53,785 nucleotides of DNA, from contig NZ_CBYL010000027.1 of assembly GCF_000577335.1 (NCBI RefSeq), positions 1-53,785 of the forward strand, in the 5' to 3' direction. Positions within the stretch are counted from its first letter, which is position 1, and each line of letters begins with the position of its first letter. Shown one piece after another: positions 46,570 to 53,785 of the stretch. Position numbers and translations under genes: made by a program. This DNA is from Faecalispora jeddahensis. Its GTDB lineage: Bacteria > Bacillota > Clostridia > Oscillospirales > Acutalibacteraceae. The notes beneath the pieces are model-generated. The model searched no databases, had not been told where the DNA came from, and was given only the letters and a program-made list of their open reading frames with translations.

Positions 46570-46621
46570 AAAAGGGAGATCTCGCGAAAAGCCAACGTGT
46601 TTTTGAAGCATCTCCCTTTTT
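46570..46621 (+). terminator. Attenuating hairpin after the binding-protein gene
   Basis: AAAAGGGAGAT and ATCTCCCTTTT (46610-46620) are perfect complements but have a loop of about 29 nt; T-run follows. It probably lowers expression of the downstream catabolic genes relative to the transport genes. Confidence 0.6.
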
Positions 46622-46642
46622 CAAAAGAAAGAAGGAGCAAAA

Positions 46643-47047
46643 ATGGAAATCGCCTCTTATGAGTTTACCGGCGAAGGAATGCGCCGAATGTACGAGAATG
46701 AAAAGTGGACGGTAGGCATCAAAAATTGGAAGCCGGCAAATGACATCACCGGCTTGGATATGCTGGAACGGCACAATGAGACAGACGAGCTGTTTGTACT
46801 GCTGTCGGGTTCCTGCACACTGATTTCCGCAGAAGAAACGGAAAATGGCTGGGCGTTTGATAAGGTAGAAATGCAGCCGGGGCGGGTATATAACATTCCG
46901 CGCACTCTGTGGCACAACACGATCACCCAAAAGGATACCAAAATGATTCTGATCGAGGATTCCAATACTGGAGAAAGCAACAGTGATTTTCACCGGCTGA
47001 CAGCAGAAGACCTTAAAGCAATCCGGCAGCTGGTGCAATCCAAATAA
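46643..47047 (+). CDS. Small cupin-like protein
   Basis: 134 residues, predicted single beta-barrel. The pattern HNETDELFVLLSGSCTLIS followed by MQPGRVYNIPRTLWHN gives the histidine/glutamate positions of a cupin metal site. AAGAAGGAG precedes ATG 46643. Small cupins in sugar clusters can be isomerases, lyases or sensors; nothing in the sequence decides among these. Confidence 0.78.
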   Translation: MEIASYEFTGEGMRRMYENEKWTVGIKNWKPANDITGLDMLERHNETDELFVLLSGSCTLISAEETENGWAFDKVEMQPGRVYNIPRTLWHNTITQKDTKMILIEDSNTGESNSDFHRLTAEDLKAIRQLVQSK

Positions 47048-47107
47048 CCGTAAGAAAATGTATTGCCTGATGATGGCAGACTGAACATAGAAAAGATGGA
47101 GGATGTC

Positions 47108-48025
47108 ATGAAATACGGTGTGCATCGGCTGACCTGGGGAAAGCACTTTGATCAGAATGACCTCAAAACCTTCTTCCGGCAGGTAAAAGAAACCGGCGCC
47201 GAAACAGTGGAAATGCGCCCGCCGGACGAAACCTTGCAGGGCGACCGAAAAAAAACAGCGGAAATCAGAAAATTGGCGGAAGAGATGGGAATCCAGCTAC
47301 TGTTTTGTTATGGGTATCCCAAGGGGATCGACATGCGGTCATCCGATCCTTTTATTCGGCAGTACGCCGTCGAGCATTTGAAGCGGGCGGTAGAAGCGGC
47401 TTATTACTTGGGCGGTACAGAAATCGGGGGTATTTTGTATTCCACATGGCCCACGGATTACCAGAACGATATGATTACTCCCGAAGTAAAATATGAGCGG
47501 ACACAATACAGCCTGGAATGCATTCGTAAGGTCATTCCAACGGCGGAGGACTACCATATTCAGCTGAATATGGAAATCGCCAACCGGTTTGAAAATTATA
47601 TCATCAATACGGTACAGGAGGGTCTGGATTTTATCCGTCAGGTGGAAAGCGATCACTGCGGCCTTCTGCTGGATGTCTTCCATATGAACCTGGAGGAAGA
47701 CGACGTGCTTCAGGCGATCCGCTGTGCAAAGGGGCATATCGGACAGTTTCATGTATCGGAGCCTAACCGTCAGATCCCTTATCAAAACAAGCGAATCAAC
47801 TGGCAGGAAATCGGCAGAACCCTGCGGGAAATCGGGTACGACGGCACAGTGACAATGGAAGCCGTGGTGGCCTTTGATGACGAAGCTTCCTATAACCTGC
47901 GCATGTGGCGCAACCAGATCGCAGACACCGGCATGGAAGCGCGGATCGCCGCGATGAAAGCAGGATTGATCTTTTTAAAACAGCAGTTTGAGCCGTCAGA
48001 GTTTTTAGAAAAGGCTCGGGCTTAA
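47108..48025 (+). CDS. D-tagatose/D-psicose 3-epimerase-like enzyme
   Basis: TIM-barrel ketose 3-epimerase family enzyme, 305 residues. The metal-site set of the family is present: Glu in LNMEIANRFENY, Asp and His in GLLLDVFHMNLEED, His in IGQFHVSEPNR and Glu in TVTMEAVVAF. ATG 47108 follows GGAGG (47098-47102); an in-frame ATG at 47063 has no ribosome site. It probably inverts C3 of a ketose or ketose phosphate to make a substrate for the aldolase or transketolase encoded downstream. Confidence 0.87.
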   Translation: MKYGVHRLTWGKHFDQNDLKTFFRQVKETGAETVEMRPPDETLQGDRKKTAEIRKLAEEMGIQLLFCYGYPKGIDMRSSDPFIRQYAVEHLKRAVEAAYYLGGTEIGGILYSTWPTDYQNDMITPEVKYERTQYSLECIRKVIPTAEDYHIQLNMEIANRFENYIINTVQEGLDFIRQVESDHCGLLLDVFHMNLEEDDVLQAIRCAKGHIGQFHVSEPNRQIPYQNKRINWQEIGRTLREIGYDGTVTMEAVVAFDDEASYNLRMWRNQIADTGMEARIAAMKAGLIFLKQQFEPSEFLEKARA

Positions 48026-48207
48026 TTTAAAAAAGAAAACGGACAAAAAAAGCAACTTTTTCTTGTTGCAAGAAGGGCTTACCCGATGCAGCCTTGGAAC
48101 GCGTTCCCGGGTATGCCGGACGAGCAGCGGAAAAGGGTGGAGATCTTTTGCCCATTTTCCCGATGGATGAAAACCGGCAAGCTGACAGGAAAAGGAGAAA
48201 TAGTATT

Positions 48208-48867
48208 ATGAAATTCTTTATTGATACCGCCAATCTGGCTGAAATTGATGAAATGGTACGAACCGGCATCGTAGATGGAGTAACAACGAATCCTTCCATT
48301 ATTGCGCGGGAGGGCAAGGATTTAAAAGAAACTCTGCTGAAAATCTGCGACATGGTGGAAGGTCCGGTCAACGGAGAGGTTCTGGCTCCGGATGCGGACG
48401 GTATGGTGCGGGAAGCACAGGAAATCGCCGGATGGCATGAGAACATGGTGGTAAAAATCCCGATGGCACAGGAGGGCATTACCGCTGTGTCCCGGCTGTC
48501 TAAAATGGGAATCAAAACCAATGTGACCACCGTGTACGACGCCGCACAGGCTCTGATTGTGGCGAAGGCGGGCGCCACTTACGTCAGCCCCTTCGTGGGA
48601 CGCTCTGACGATGTTTTGATGGACGGCCTGAAAATGCTGGAGGATATTGCGGAAATTTACCGGATCTACCATATCAAGACCCAGATCATCGCCGCCAGCA
48701 TGAGAACCCCTACCTATGTGGTGGGTGCGGCGAAGGCAGGCGCGGATATTGCCACGATTCCCTACGAATGCATGAAGAAAATGTTCTGGCACCCCATGAC
48801 CGACGTCAGTCTGGAGGGCTTTATGTCCGACTGGAAAAAAGCGATGGGCGACAAGAAGATTCTGTAA
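48208..48867 (+). CDS. fsa: Fructose-6-phosphate aldolase/transaldolase-like (FSA/TalC type)
   Basis: Class I aldolase of 219 residues, the short FSA/TalC form. MKFFIDTANLAEIDEM opens the chain, TTNPSII follows, the Schiff-base Lys is in MVVKIPM (about residue 88), and KAGATYVSPFVGRSDD and AGADIATIPYECMKKMF complete the family pattern. ATG 48208 has AAAGGAG before it; the longer frame from 48094 lacks one. It cleaves or forms ketose (phosphate) bonds, with dihydroxyacetone or sedoheptulose-type substrates. Confidence 0.92.
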   Translation: MKFFIDTANLAEIDEMVRTGIVDGVTTNPSIIAREGKDLKETLLKICDMVEGPVNGEVLAPDADGMVREAQEIAGWHENMVVKIPMAQEGITAVSRLSKMGIKTNVTTVYDAAQALIVAKAGATYVSPFVGRSDDVLMDGLKMLEDIAEIYRIYHIKTQIIAASMRTPTYVVGAAKAGADIATIPYECMKKMFWHPMTDVSLEGFMSDWKKAMGDKKIL

Positions 48868-48882
48868 GCAAAAGGAGTAACA

Positions 48883-49701
48883 ATGATGCGCAATATCGAG
48901 TATTTGGAGCAGCAGGCAAAGCAGATCCGCAGGCTGATTATCCGGTCCATCGGGAAAGCGGGCTCCGGGCATCCGGGCGGTTCCCTGTCCTGTGCAGACC
49001 TGATGGCAGCGTTATATTTTGACGTGATGAACATCAAGCCGCAAGAGCCCTTATGGGAGGATCGGGATCGGTTTGTGTTATCCAAGGGTCATGCATGCCC
49101 GGCGCTGTATGCCGCGCTGGCCATGAAAGGCTATTACCCAATGGAAGAGCTGGATCACCTGCGGGAGCTGGGTTCCATTCTGCAAGGGCATCCCTATTCG
49201 GGGAAGACCCCCGGTGTGGATGTTTCTACCGGTTCCCTCGGCCAGGGCCTGTCGGTGGCCAACGGCATCGCTCTGGGCGCCCGGCTGGATGGAAAGGACT
49301 ATTACGTTTACTGCCTGATGGGAGATGGAGAAACCGAGGAGGGGCAAGTGTGGGAGGCCGCTATGAGCACCGTCCACTACCGTTTGGATCATGTGATCGC
49401 CTTTGTGGATTACAACCATCTTCAGATTGACGGTACCATCGAAGAAATTATGGGAAATGTAAATGTGGCAGGGCGTTTTGAAGCCTTCGGCTGGAACGTG
49501 CTGACGATCGACGGCCATAATACAGAGGAAATTCTGCAGGCAATTGATTCTGCGAAAGAAAGCAAAGGGATTCCTACGATGATCGTCATGAATACCGTAA
49601 AGGGCAAGGGCGTATCGTTCATGGAAAATCAGGTTGGGTGGCATGGCAGTGCGCCATCTGCCGACCAGGTGGCTCAAGCACTGAAAGAACTGGGGGAATA
49701 A
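48883..49701 (+). CDS. Transketolase, N-terminal subunit
   Basis: 272-residue thiamine-diphosphate-binding half of a split transketolase. Motifs: SGHPGGSLSCADLMAALYF, the phosphate/metal site GDGETEEGQVWEAAM, and VDYNHLQIDG with the metal-binding Asn. AAAGGAG precedes ATG 48883 (or 48886). The C-terminal half is encoded three bases downstream. Confidence 0.95.
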   Translation: MMRNIEYLEQQAKQIRRLIIRSIGKAGSGHPGGSLSCADLMAALYFDVMNIKPQEPLWEDRDRFVLSKGHACPALYAALAMKGYYPMEELDHLRELGSILQGHPYSGKTPGVDVSTGSLGQGLSVANGIALGARLDGKDYYVYCLMGDGETEEGQVWEAAMSTVHYRLDHVIAFVDYNHLQIDGTIEEIMGNVNVAGRFEAFGWNVLTIDGHNTEEILQAIDSAKESKGIPTMIVMNTVKGKGVSFMENQVGWHGSAPSADQVAQALKELGE

Positions 49702-49704
49702 CGG

Positions 49705-50637
49705 ATGAGTGAGCTGATCGCGACAAGAGACGCCTTTGGACAGGCTATCATAGAATTCGCAGAGAACAATGAAAAAGTTGTGGTACTGGATGCCGACCTG
49801 GCAAAAGCCACCATGAGCTGCAAATTTAAGGACGCGTATCCCAACCGCTTTTTTGATATGGGAATCGCGGAGTGTGATCTGGTAGGAACCGCCGCGGGTC
49901 TGGCAACCACGGGGAAAATTCCGTTCGCCTGCACGTTCGCAGTATTTGCAGCAGGCCGCGCGTTTGAGCAAATTCGCAATTCTGTGGCATATCCCCATTT
50001 GAATGTAAAAATCTGCGGAAGCCACGGCGGAATTTCAGTAGGCAAGGACGGCGCGACCCACCAGGCGGTGGAGGATTTGGCTGTGATGGCAGCCGTGCCG
50101 AACATGGTCGTTCTGAATCCCGGAGACGCAGTGGAAATGCGGGCCGCAGTCAAGGCAATGATCGACTACGATGGCCCGGTGTATATCCGTCTGGGGCGCA
50201 ACCCGGTTCCAGTCGTGTTTGATCCGGATACCTATTGCTTCCAAATCGGAAAGGGTATCAAAGTAAGAAAGGGCAAGGACGTGACCTTGGTCGCCACAGG
50301 AAGCCTGCTGGACATCGCCAATCAGGCGGCGGAAAAACTGCTGGCGGAAGGGATTCAGGCGGAAGTCATCAACATTGCGACGATCAAGCCCCTGGATAAG
50401 GATTTGATTGTGGAGTCCGCCAAAAAGACACAGCGGGTCGTCGTGCTGGAGGAAGGAATCATTGTGGGAGGGCTCGGTTCGGCAGTGGCTCATGCGCTTT
50501 CCGAGCAATATCCGGTTCCGATGCGTTATATCGGAATGGATGATTGCTTTGGCCAGTCGGGCGATCCTGTCGCTTTGATGGAATACTATGGCATGACGGC
50601 GGAAGAAACCGTTCGCAAGGTGAAAGAACTGCTGTGA
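49705..50637 (+). CDS. Transketolase, C-terminal subunit
   Basis: 310-residue second half: the pyrimidine-binding domain with the catalytic Glu in FFDMGIAECDLVGTAAGLA, then the C-terminal domain. GSHGGISVGKDGATHQAVED is the conserved substrate-site region. Together with the upstream subunit it forms the active enzyme in the cytosol. Split transketolases are frequent in Firmicutes catabolic clusters, including those for unusual pentoses. Confidence 0.95.
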   Translation: MSELIATRDAFGQAIIEFAENNEKVVVLDADLAKATMSCKFKDAYPNRFFDMGIAECDLVGTAAGLATTGKIPFACTFAVFAAGRAFEQIRNSVAYPHLNVKICGSHGGISVGKDGATHQAVEDLAVMAAVPNMVVLNPGDAVEMRAAVKAMIDYDGPVYIRLGRNPVPVVFDPDTYCFQIGKGIKVRKGKDVTLVATGSLLDIANQAAEKLLAEGIQAEVINIATIKPLDKDLIVESAKKTQRVVVLEEGIIVGGLGSAVAHALSEQYPVPMRYIGMDDCFGQSGDPVALMEYYGMTAEETVRKVKELL

Positions 50638-50695
50638 GCCAGCAGTAACCAGAATATCAAATATTTTATCATTAGGTGTTAAGTCATCAGACGGG

Positions 50696-50746
50696 ACAGA
50701 GAAAAGATGGGTTGCCCAACGATCGGGCAACCCATCTTTTCTCTGT
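50696..50746. terminator. Strong terminator of the second sugar operon
   Basis: A perfect 22-bp inverted repeat (arms 50696-50717 and 50725-50746, ends ACAGAGAAAAG and CTTTTCTCTGT) with a seven-base loop, about 60 nt after the transketolase stop. Confidence 0.92.
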
Positions 50747-50791
50747 TGTATGTAATAAAGCGTCCCATACTTTCAGGACTATCTGTGCGGT

Positions 50792-51025
50792 GTGTTTGGC
50801 GGCAAGATGGAGGGACTCATCGGAACGCCAGCCTCACGGTTTTCAAAGAGTAGCTTCCGCAGTGCTGTTGAAATGGATATGTTGACACGTATGGTTGCAT
50901 CTGTTCTCCAGATTTTCAAAAACGATTATGAAAAACTATGTGTTAAGACAATCCGAGATGTGAAACAGATGAATATTTCTATTGATATACTTAAAGCGAT
51001 CAATGAAGCCGAGGATAATATTTAG
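50792..51025 (+). pseudogene. Degenerate coding remnant, related to the one at 29.5 kb
   Basis: An open frame of up to 77 codons without a good start; its end reads VASVLQIFKNDYEKL, CVKTIRDVKQMNISIDIL and KAINEAEDNI. The QIFK..DY.KL......D.K..N.SIDIL pattern recurs at 29527-29616. It is probably the C-terminal end of a lost gene. The family is not recognised. The rest of 50747-51192 is AT-rich and shows nothing else I can support. Confidence 0.45.
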
Positions 51026-51245
51026 TCATAATTACAAAAAAACAAGAAGTTGTGTAACAAATTCACTACCTTATTCGTTATGTATATAAAAGGGAAAATA
51101 TTCCTTCTTTTATTTCCTGATATGTACCTGTGGCTTACCATCTATCCAGACTATTACTGCAATAATAACCTAGGCATCGACATCTATAATGAATAATAGG
51201 GAATCTTTGTGCGGTATTGCCTAAACAACATTAAGGAGGTAAAAA

Positions 51246-51767
51246 ATGTACAAGCGAATAAGTAGTTTATTGATGGTAATGGTTCTGTCTTTGATGGTGA
51301 TCATCCCAGTTTCTGCACAGGAAAATACTCAGAAAACAATTGCCCTTCCGACCTCATCGAGCACAGCGAGCGCTGAAGGTATAATTGAGGTTCCTATTGG
51401 GCCAGATTCTGAAAACTCGATTCAATCGGTAAATGGTATTACGCTTACCGCTGTACGAAATGGGAACACTGAAGATTGTGAAGTCTATCTTAACTGGGCT
51501 GGCACTGGTCAATATAGTGGGTGGAAATTCACTTCATTAACTGTCGATAATGGCTCTTCTTTATATACTGAGACATACTTAGATATGGACGGTAGAGTTT
51601 ATTATTGCCCCGCAGCCACTGTTGGTTCATTAAAGATTGCAGATGTAGAAATTCCAACAGATCAAAAAAAAGCAAAAATAACAATCAAGGGGTTACTCGG
51701 ATACAACAACTTGACTTCGAGTTGGATCTCAGCCTATGTTGCTCCAAAAATTGGAACCATCAATTAA
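51246..51767 (+). CDS. Small secreted protein of unknown function
   Basis: 173 residues with a clear Sec signal peptide (MYKRISSLLMVMVLSLMV, cleavage likely after PVSA near residue 26). The mature part begins with a Ser/Thr-rich linker and continues as a predicted beta-rich domain (VYLNWAGTGQYSGWKFTSLT; YLDMDGRVYYCPA). Two cysteines (in EDCEVY and YYCPA) could form a disulfide. AAGGAGG precedes ATG 51246. No family recognised. It is the first gene inside the inverted-repeat unit. Confidence 0.75.
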   Translation: MYKRISSLLMVMVLSLMVIIPVSAQENTQKTIALPTSSSTASAEGIIEVPIGPDSENSIQSVNGITLTAVRNGNTEDCEVYLNWAGTGQYSGWKFTSLTVDNGSSLYTETYLDMDGRVYYCPAATVGSLKIADVEIPTDQKKAKITIKGLLGYNNLTSSWISAYVAPKIGTIN

Positions 51768-51789
51768 TATAACAAAGTATGGTGAACCT

Positions 51790-52260
51790 ATGTTAAACTA
51801 TGACGAGCAAGTACGAATGTTCAAGGACTCTATACCAATTGGACCTAAAACAATTCCTGAACTGGTCGATTGGCTTAGAAAACAAGTTGACATAAAGGAA
51901 ATTCCACTCAGCGCTCTTCCCGGTCGTGCTTTGCAGACCGCCAAACATAATGCAATGACTTGCATTCTCAATGACGGTTTACAATTAAAGCCCGACGATA
52001 TGTCTTTCCTCGCGTTTGAAGTGAAAATAAATCCAAAAAGCAGTCGATATTCTGACACTCTATATGATCACAACATGATCTATGTTGTATTCGAGGAACA
52101 TAATGGATATATTTTTTCAAATAGTAATCGACTGTTTCTCGATCTTGAATTCATTCGCGGAGTTTCTCAGCACGAATTAGATACAGAGGGAAATGAATTT
52201 CGCTCCTTGCTTTCTCACTTAGCAATTTCCTATTGTGAGGAACATAACATCTTAGATTAG
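51790..52260 (+). CDS. Cytosolic protein of unknown function
   Basis: 156 residues, acidic, no signal or membrane helix. A possible helical region is PELVDWLRKQVDIKEIPLSA, followed by a mixed region (YVVFEEHNGYIFSNSNRLFL). ATG 51790 with GGTG before it is preferred over ATG 51736, which lies inside the upstream gene. It begins 22 nt after the secreted protein gene and is the second and last gene in the inverted-repeat unit. Secreted protein plus cytosolic partner could be an effector/immunity or antigen/regulator pair; there is no direct evidence. Confidence 0.65.
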   Translation: MLNYDEQVRMFKDSIPIGPKTIPELVDWLRKQVDIKEIPLSALPGRALQTAKHNAMTCILNDGLQLKPDDMSFLAFEVKINPKSSRYSDTLYDHNMIYVVFEEHNGYIFSNSNRLFLDLEFIRGVSQHELDTEGNEFRSLLSHLAISYCEEHNILD

Positions 52261-52300
52261 TATAATTAGAAGGCAATACCGTACAAAGATTCTCTATTAT

Positions 52301-52618
52301 AAAAAGCTAAAAATTCTTGGCGGATTGACATCAGCCGACAATATTAGTGTTGCTGATACTACAATGGGGAAGGTTGTGTAGAATAATTCTTTTAAAACAC
52401 AAGGTGAAAAGTCATGCCCGAAATAAGGCTTATTTTAAACTCACGCTATTTTCGCATTGCCCGTACTGGTGAGCAGGCAGACGGCGAGTTTATCGATTTT
52501 GCCCATTTGTATTCGTCGCGGAATCGTCATTGACAGATCTTTTTCCTGTAAGCATTCCAAGATCAGCTTTGTTCAGTTGATCGTAAACAAAACCAGTTAA
52601 GGTGATACGGCAATTACC
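52301..52618 (+). other. Gap with decayed coding fragments
   Basis: No intact gene. Short frames look like remnants: one reading KILGGLTSADNISVADTT up to a stop near 52380, and one at about 52413-52535 beginning MPEIRLILNSRYFRIARTGE. The sequence around 52452-52485 (with GTGAGCAGGC and ACGGC) resembles 36826-36858 upstream of the displaced RHS cassette. I do not recognise the source. Confidence 0.35.
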
Positions 52619-52656
52619 AATAAGAACAGCTCCCTTTTTAGGGAGCTGTTCTTATT
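52619..52656. terminator. Hairpin directly after the tRNA fragment
   Basis: AATAAGAACAGCTCCC and its perfect complement around TTTTTA. On the minus strand it starts right after the CCA end of the tRNA fragment, i.e. the terminator of the original tRNA gene. Confidence 0.88.
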
Positions 52657-52702
52657 GGTGAACCATGGGGATTCGAACCCCGGACACCCTGATTAAAAGT
52701 CA
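52656..52702 (-). tRNA. 3' fragment of a tRNA-Lys(UUU) gene, probable attachment-site scar
   Basis: Reading the minus strand: TGACTTTTAATCA (anticodon loop with TTT), the variable region, GGGGTTCGAATCCCC (T arm) and the acceptor end with CCA. The 5' half is missing: no acceptor or D-arm sequence lies upstream, and only three base pairs of the anticodon stem are left. A fragment that begins in the anticodon stem and runs to the CCA is the usual att duplication left by tRNA-targeting integrases. It is not a functional tRNA. Confidence 0.8.
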
Positions 52703-52775
52703 TATTGACCCAGTGCTGTGTACTGCATTTCTTATAGGAAATCGTAAGCGTTTTAGCCTTTCACCATTGAAGCTC

Positions 52776-53785
52776 CTACTTCATCTGCTTTTGCTGAGGT
52801 CTTTTCAGCATTTGATCGATTTGTTCTTCTGTCAACCCAAGCTCTTTGAGTCGATTTTTTTGTTCCTCCGTGAGTGTGCCGTTTGTGGCAGATTGTAATA
52901 TCTCCATTGCCTTTTTCATCGTTTCAGAGTTCATTCCACCGGGAGTACCTTGCCCCATTCCACCCTTTTGATCTGAACCGCCCAATGCGGTCAAGTTCAC
53001 GGAGGAGGAATCAACCAACTGATCTGAATTTGTTTTTTGTCCTTCCGTAGTAGAAGGAATCGTGCCGCTGAGCTGGCCCTGCATGCTTTCTCCGCGCAGC
53101 GTGCCTAATTTCTTCAGCTCACTGACTGCGGCCTCATACTCCTCAGAGCTATAAAACGCAGAGGGGTCTTCTTTGACATAACTCGAAATCAGAGTGTTGA
53201 TTTCATTTACTTTCTCCTCGAATTTTCCATTTGAAAAATAACCGTCAACGATCTGCTGTAAATATTCATGGTATTTTTCCAGGTATTCCGGTACCTCCAG
53301 AAGCTTAGATATCATGGGACGATCCTCCATAGAGACTCCAGAAACGGGGGTACCGATCGGGAAATTAACAACCGAGCTCGCATCCTGTGATTGGAAGCTC
53401 CCGAATGCCATGTTGTAATCCCATGGCAGCATGCTGATCTGTCCGTTGTTTTCATAAAGATAATAGTTATGGCCCATATTGCTGGAATAGCTGTCCAGAT
53501 TTACTACGGCCGTATGTGCCGCCAGATACCGCAGCACAGCATCTACATCCACATATTTTTCCAGATCGGTTCCACTGTTCAAATTTTTAATGGCCTCAAT
53601 GACACGCTTATGATCTGACTCATCGGTTTTGGTTTCGGCATTATCAAATATAGAGGAATAGCTGGACTCTTCATCATCCGTATAAATCAGTGCAGTGGCA
53701 TCATCAGACTGCATTCCTCCGCCGCCCCCCTGCCTTTGACCACCGTCAAAGTTCGGCGGGGCCTGCTGGCCATCTTCTTTCTTTT
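52776..53785 (-). CDS. CotH-family protein, C-terminal part
   Basis: C-terminal portion of a CotH kinase family protein (PF08757). NMGHNYYLYENNGQ followed by ISMLPWDYNMAFGSF is the hallmark region, with the Asp of PWDYN expected to bind metal. A long polar tail follows, rich in Gly/Gln/Ser, with a short repeated helix (LTEEQKNRLKELGLTEEQID). The frame is open to the right edge and continues upstream through a Gly/Gln-rich linker, so the start lies outside the window and the ATG at 53714 is internal. Family members act in spore coats or at the cell surface. Confidence 0.85.
   Translation of the reverse strand, partial: KKEDGQQAPPNFDGGQRQGGGGGMQSDDATALIYTDDEESSYSSIFDNAETKTDESDHKRVIEAIKNLNSGTDLEKYVDVDAVLRYLAAHTAVVNLDSYSSNMGHNYYLYENNGQISMLPWDYNMAFGSFQSQDASSVVNFPIGTPVSGVSMEDRPMISKLLEVPEYLEKYHEYLQQIVDGYFSNGKFEEKVNEINTLISSYVKEDPSAFYSSEEYEAAVSELKKLGTLRGESMQGQLSGTIPSTTEGQKTNSDQLVDSSSVNLTALGGSDQKGGMGQGTPGGMNSETMKKAMEILQSATNGTLTEEQKNRLKELGLTEEQIDQMLKRPQQKQMK

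Larger units (their letters stand above)
51193..52300. mobile_element. Inverted-repeat-bounded two-gene unit (possible non-autonomous element)
   Basis: The 30 bases at 51193-51222 (GGGAATCTTTGTGCGGTATT inside) and 52271-52300 (AGGCAATACCGTACAAAGAT at its start) are reverse complements with two mismatches. Between them are only two genes, whose ribosome site and stop codon lie within about 12 bases of the repeats. No transposase is present, and no target-site duplication is obvious outside the repeats. This could be a passenger-carrying element mobilised in trans, or an insertion sequence whose transposase was replaced. Confidence 0.6.

Noticed and set aside
52665-52898. 77-codon plus-strand frame starting MGIRTPDTL
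   Set aside because: It reads through the tRNA-Lys fragment; that opening is a familiar false translation of tRNA 3' ends.

Overview
The window looks like chromosomal DNA of a Gram-positive anaerobe of the Clostridia, probably an Oscillospiraceae/Ruminococcaceae-type organism of medium GC. This is inferred from strong AGGAGG-type ribosome binding sites, many TTG/GTG starts, a complete kdpFABCDE operon, a BceB-type permease, an FSA-type aldolase, split transketolase genes and a CotH-type protein. No rRNA gene or other species-level marker is present, so the assignment is tentative.

Layout. (1) 1-1.4 kb: the end of a BceB/FtsX-like ABC permease. (2) 1.6-8.2 kb, plus strand: a LysR regulator, MatC-like dicarboxylate carrier, beta-propeller lactonase, single-chain aconitase-family hydro-lyase and RraA-like aldolase/decarboxylase, together a plausible route for a di- or tricarboxylate or its lactone. 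(3) 8.3-17.2 kb, minus strand: uppP, then the complete potassium-uptake operon kdpFABC with its sensor kinase/regulator pair kdpDE, including a 29-residue KdpF. (4) 17.8-22.4 kb, plus: a five-gene Liv-type ABC importer with a hairpin between the binding-protein gene and the permease genes. (5) 22.6-29.3 kb: a PrpR-type sigma-54 activator on the minus strand, a perfect 16-bp-arm inverted repeat in front of it, and a textbook -24/-12 promoter driving a divergent operon (2-hydroxyacid dehydrogenase, second RraA-like protein, TRAP-type large permease, small membrane protein, amidohydrolase). (6) 29.8-39.2 kb: a 2079-codon DNRLRE/RHS (YD-repeat) protein with a glycine-rich hydrophobic tip and adjacent membrane protein, followed by two displaced RHS-core/tip cassettes, each followed by a putative immunity gene. 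The tips are AT-rich compared with the RHS body. (7) 39.4-50.7 kb: a sugar-catabolic island in two transcription units with canonical sigma-A promoters and near-perfect terminator hairpins. It encodes two xylose-isomerase-like TIM-barrel enzymes, a Gfo/Idh/MocA dehydrogenase, an alpha/beta hydrolase, a GntR/FadR regulator, an ABC sugar importer without its own ATPase, a cupin, an FSA-type aldolase and a two-subunit transketolase. (8) 50.7-53.8 kb: degenerate remnants, a two-gene unit (secreted protein plus cytosolic protein) tightly enclosed by 30-bp inverted repeats, a 47-nt 3' fragment of a tRNA-Lys(UUU) gene that looks like an attachment-site scar, and the C-terminal part of a CotH-family protein running off the right edge.

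The regions most deserving attention are the RHS tip-cassette array (29.8-39.2 kb), the inverted-repeat-bounded gene pair (51.19-52.30 kb), the sigma-54 operon with its palindromic enhancer, and the aconitase/lactonase/RraA cluster. All identifications come from reading the sequence and recognising motifs; no database search was run.
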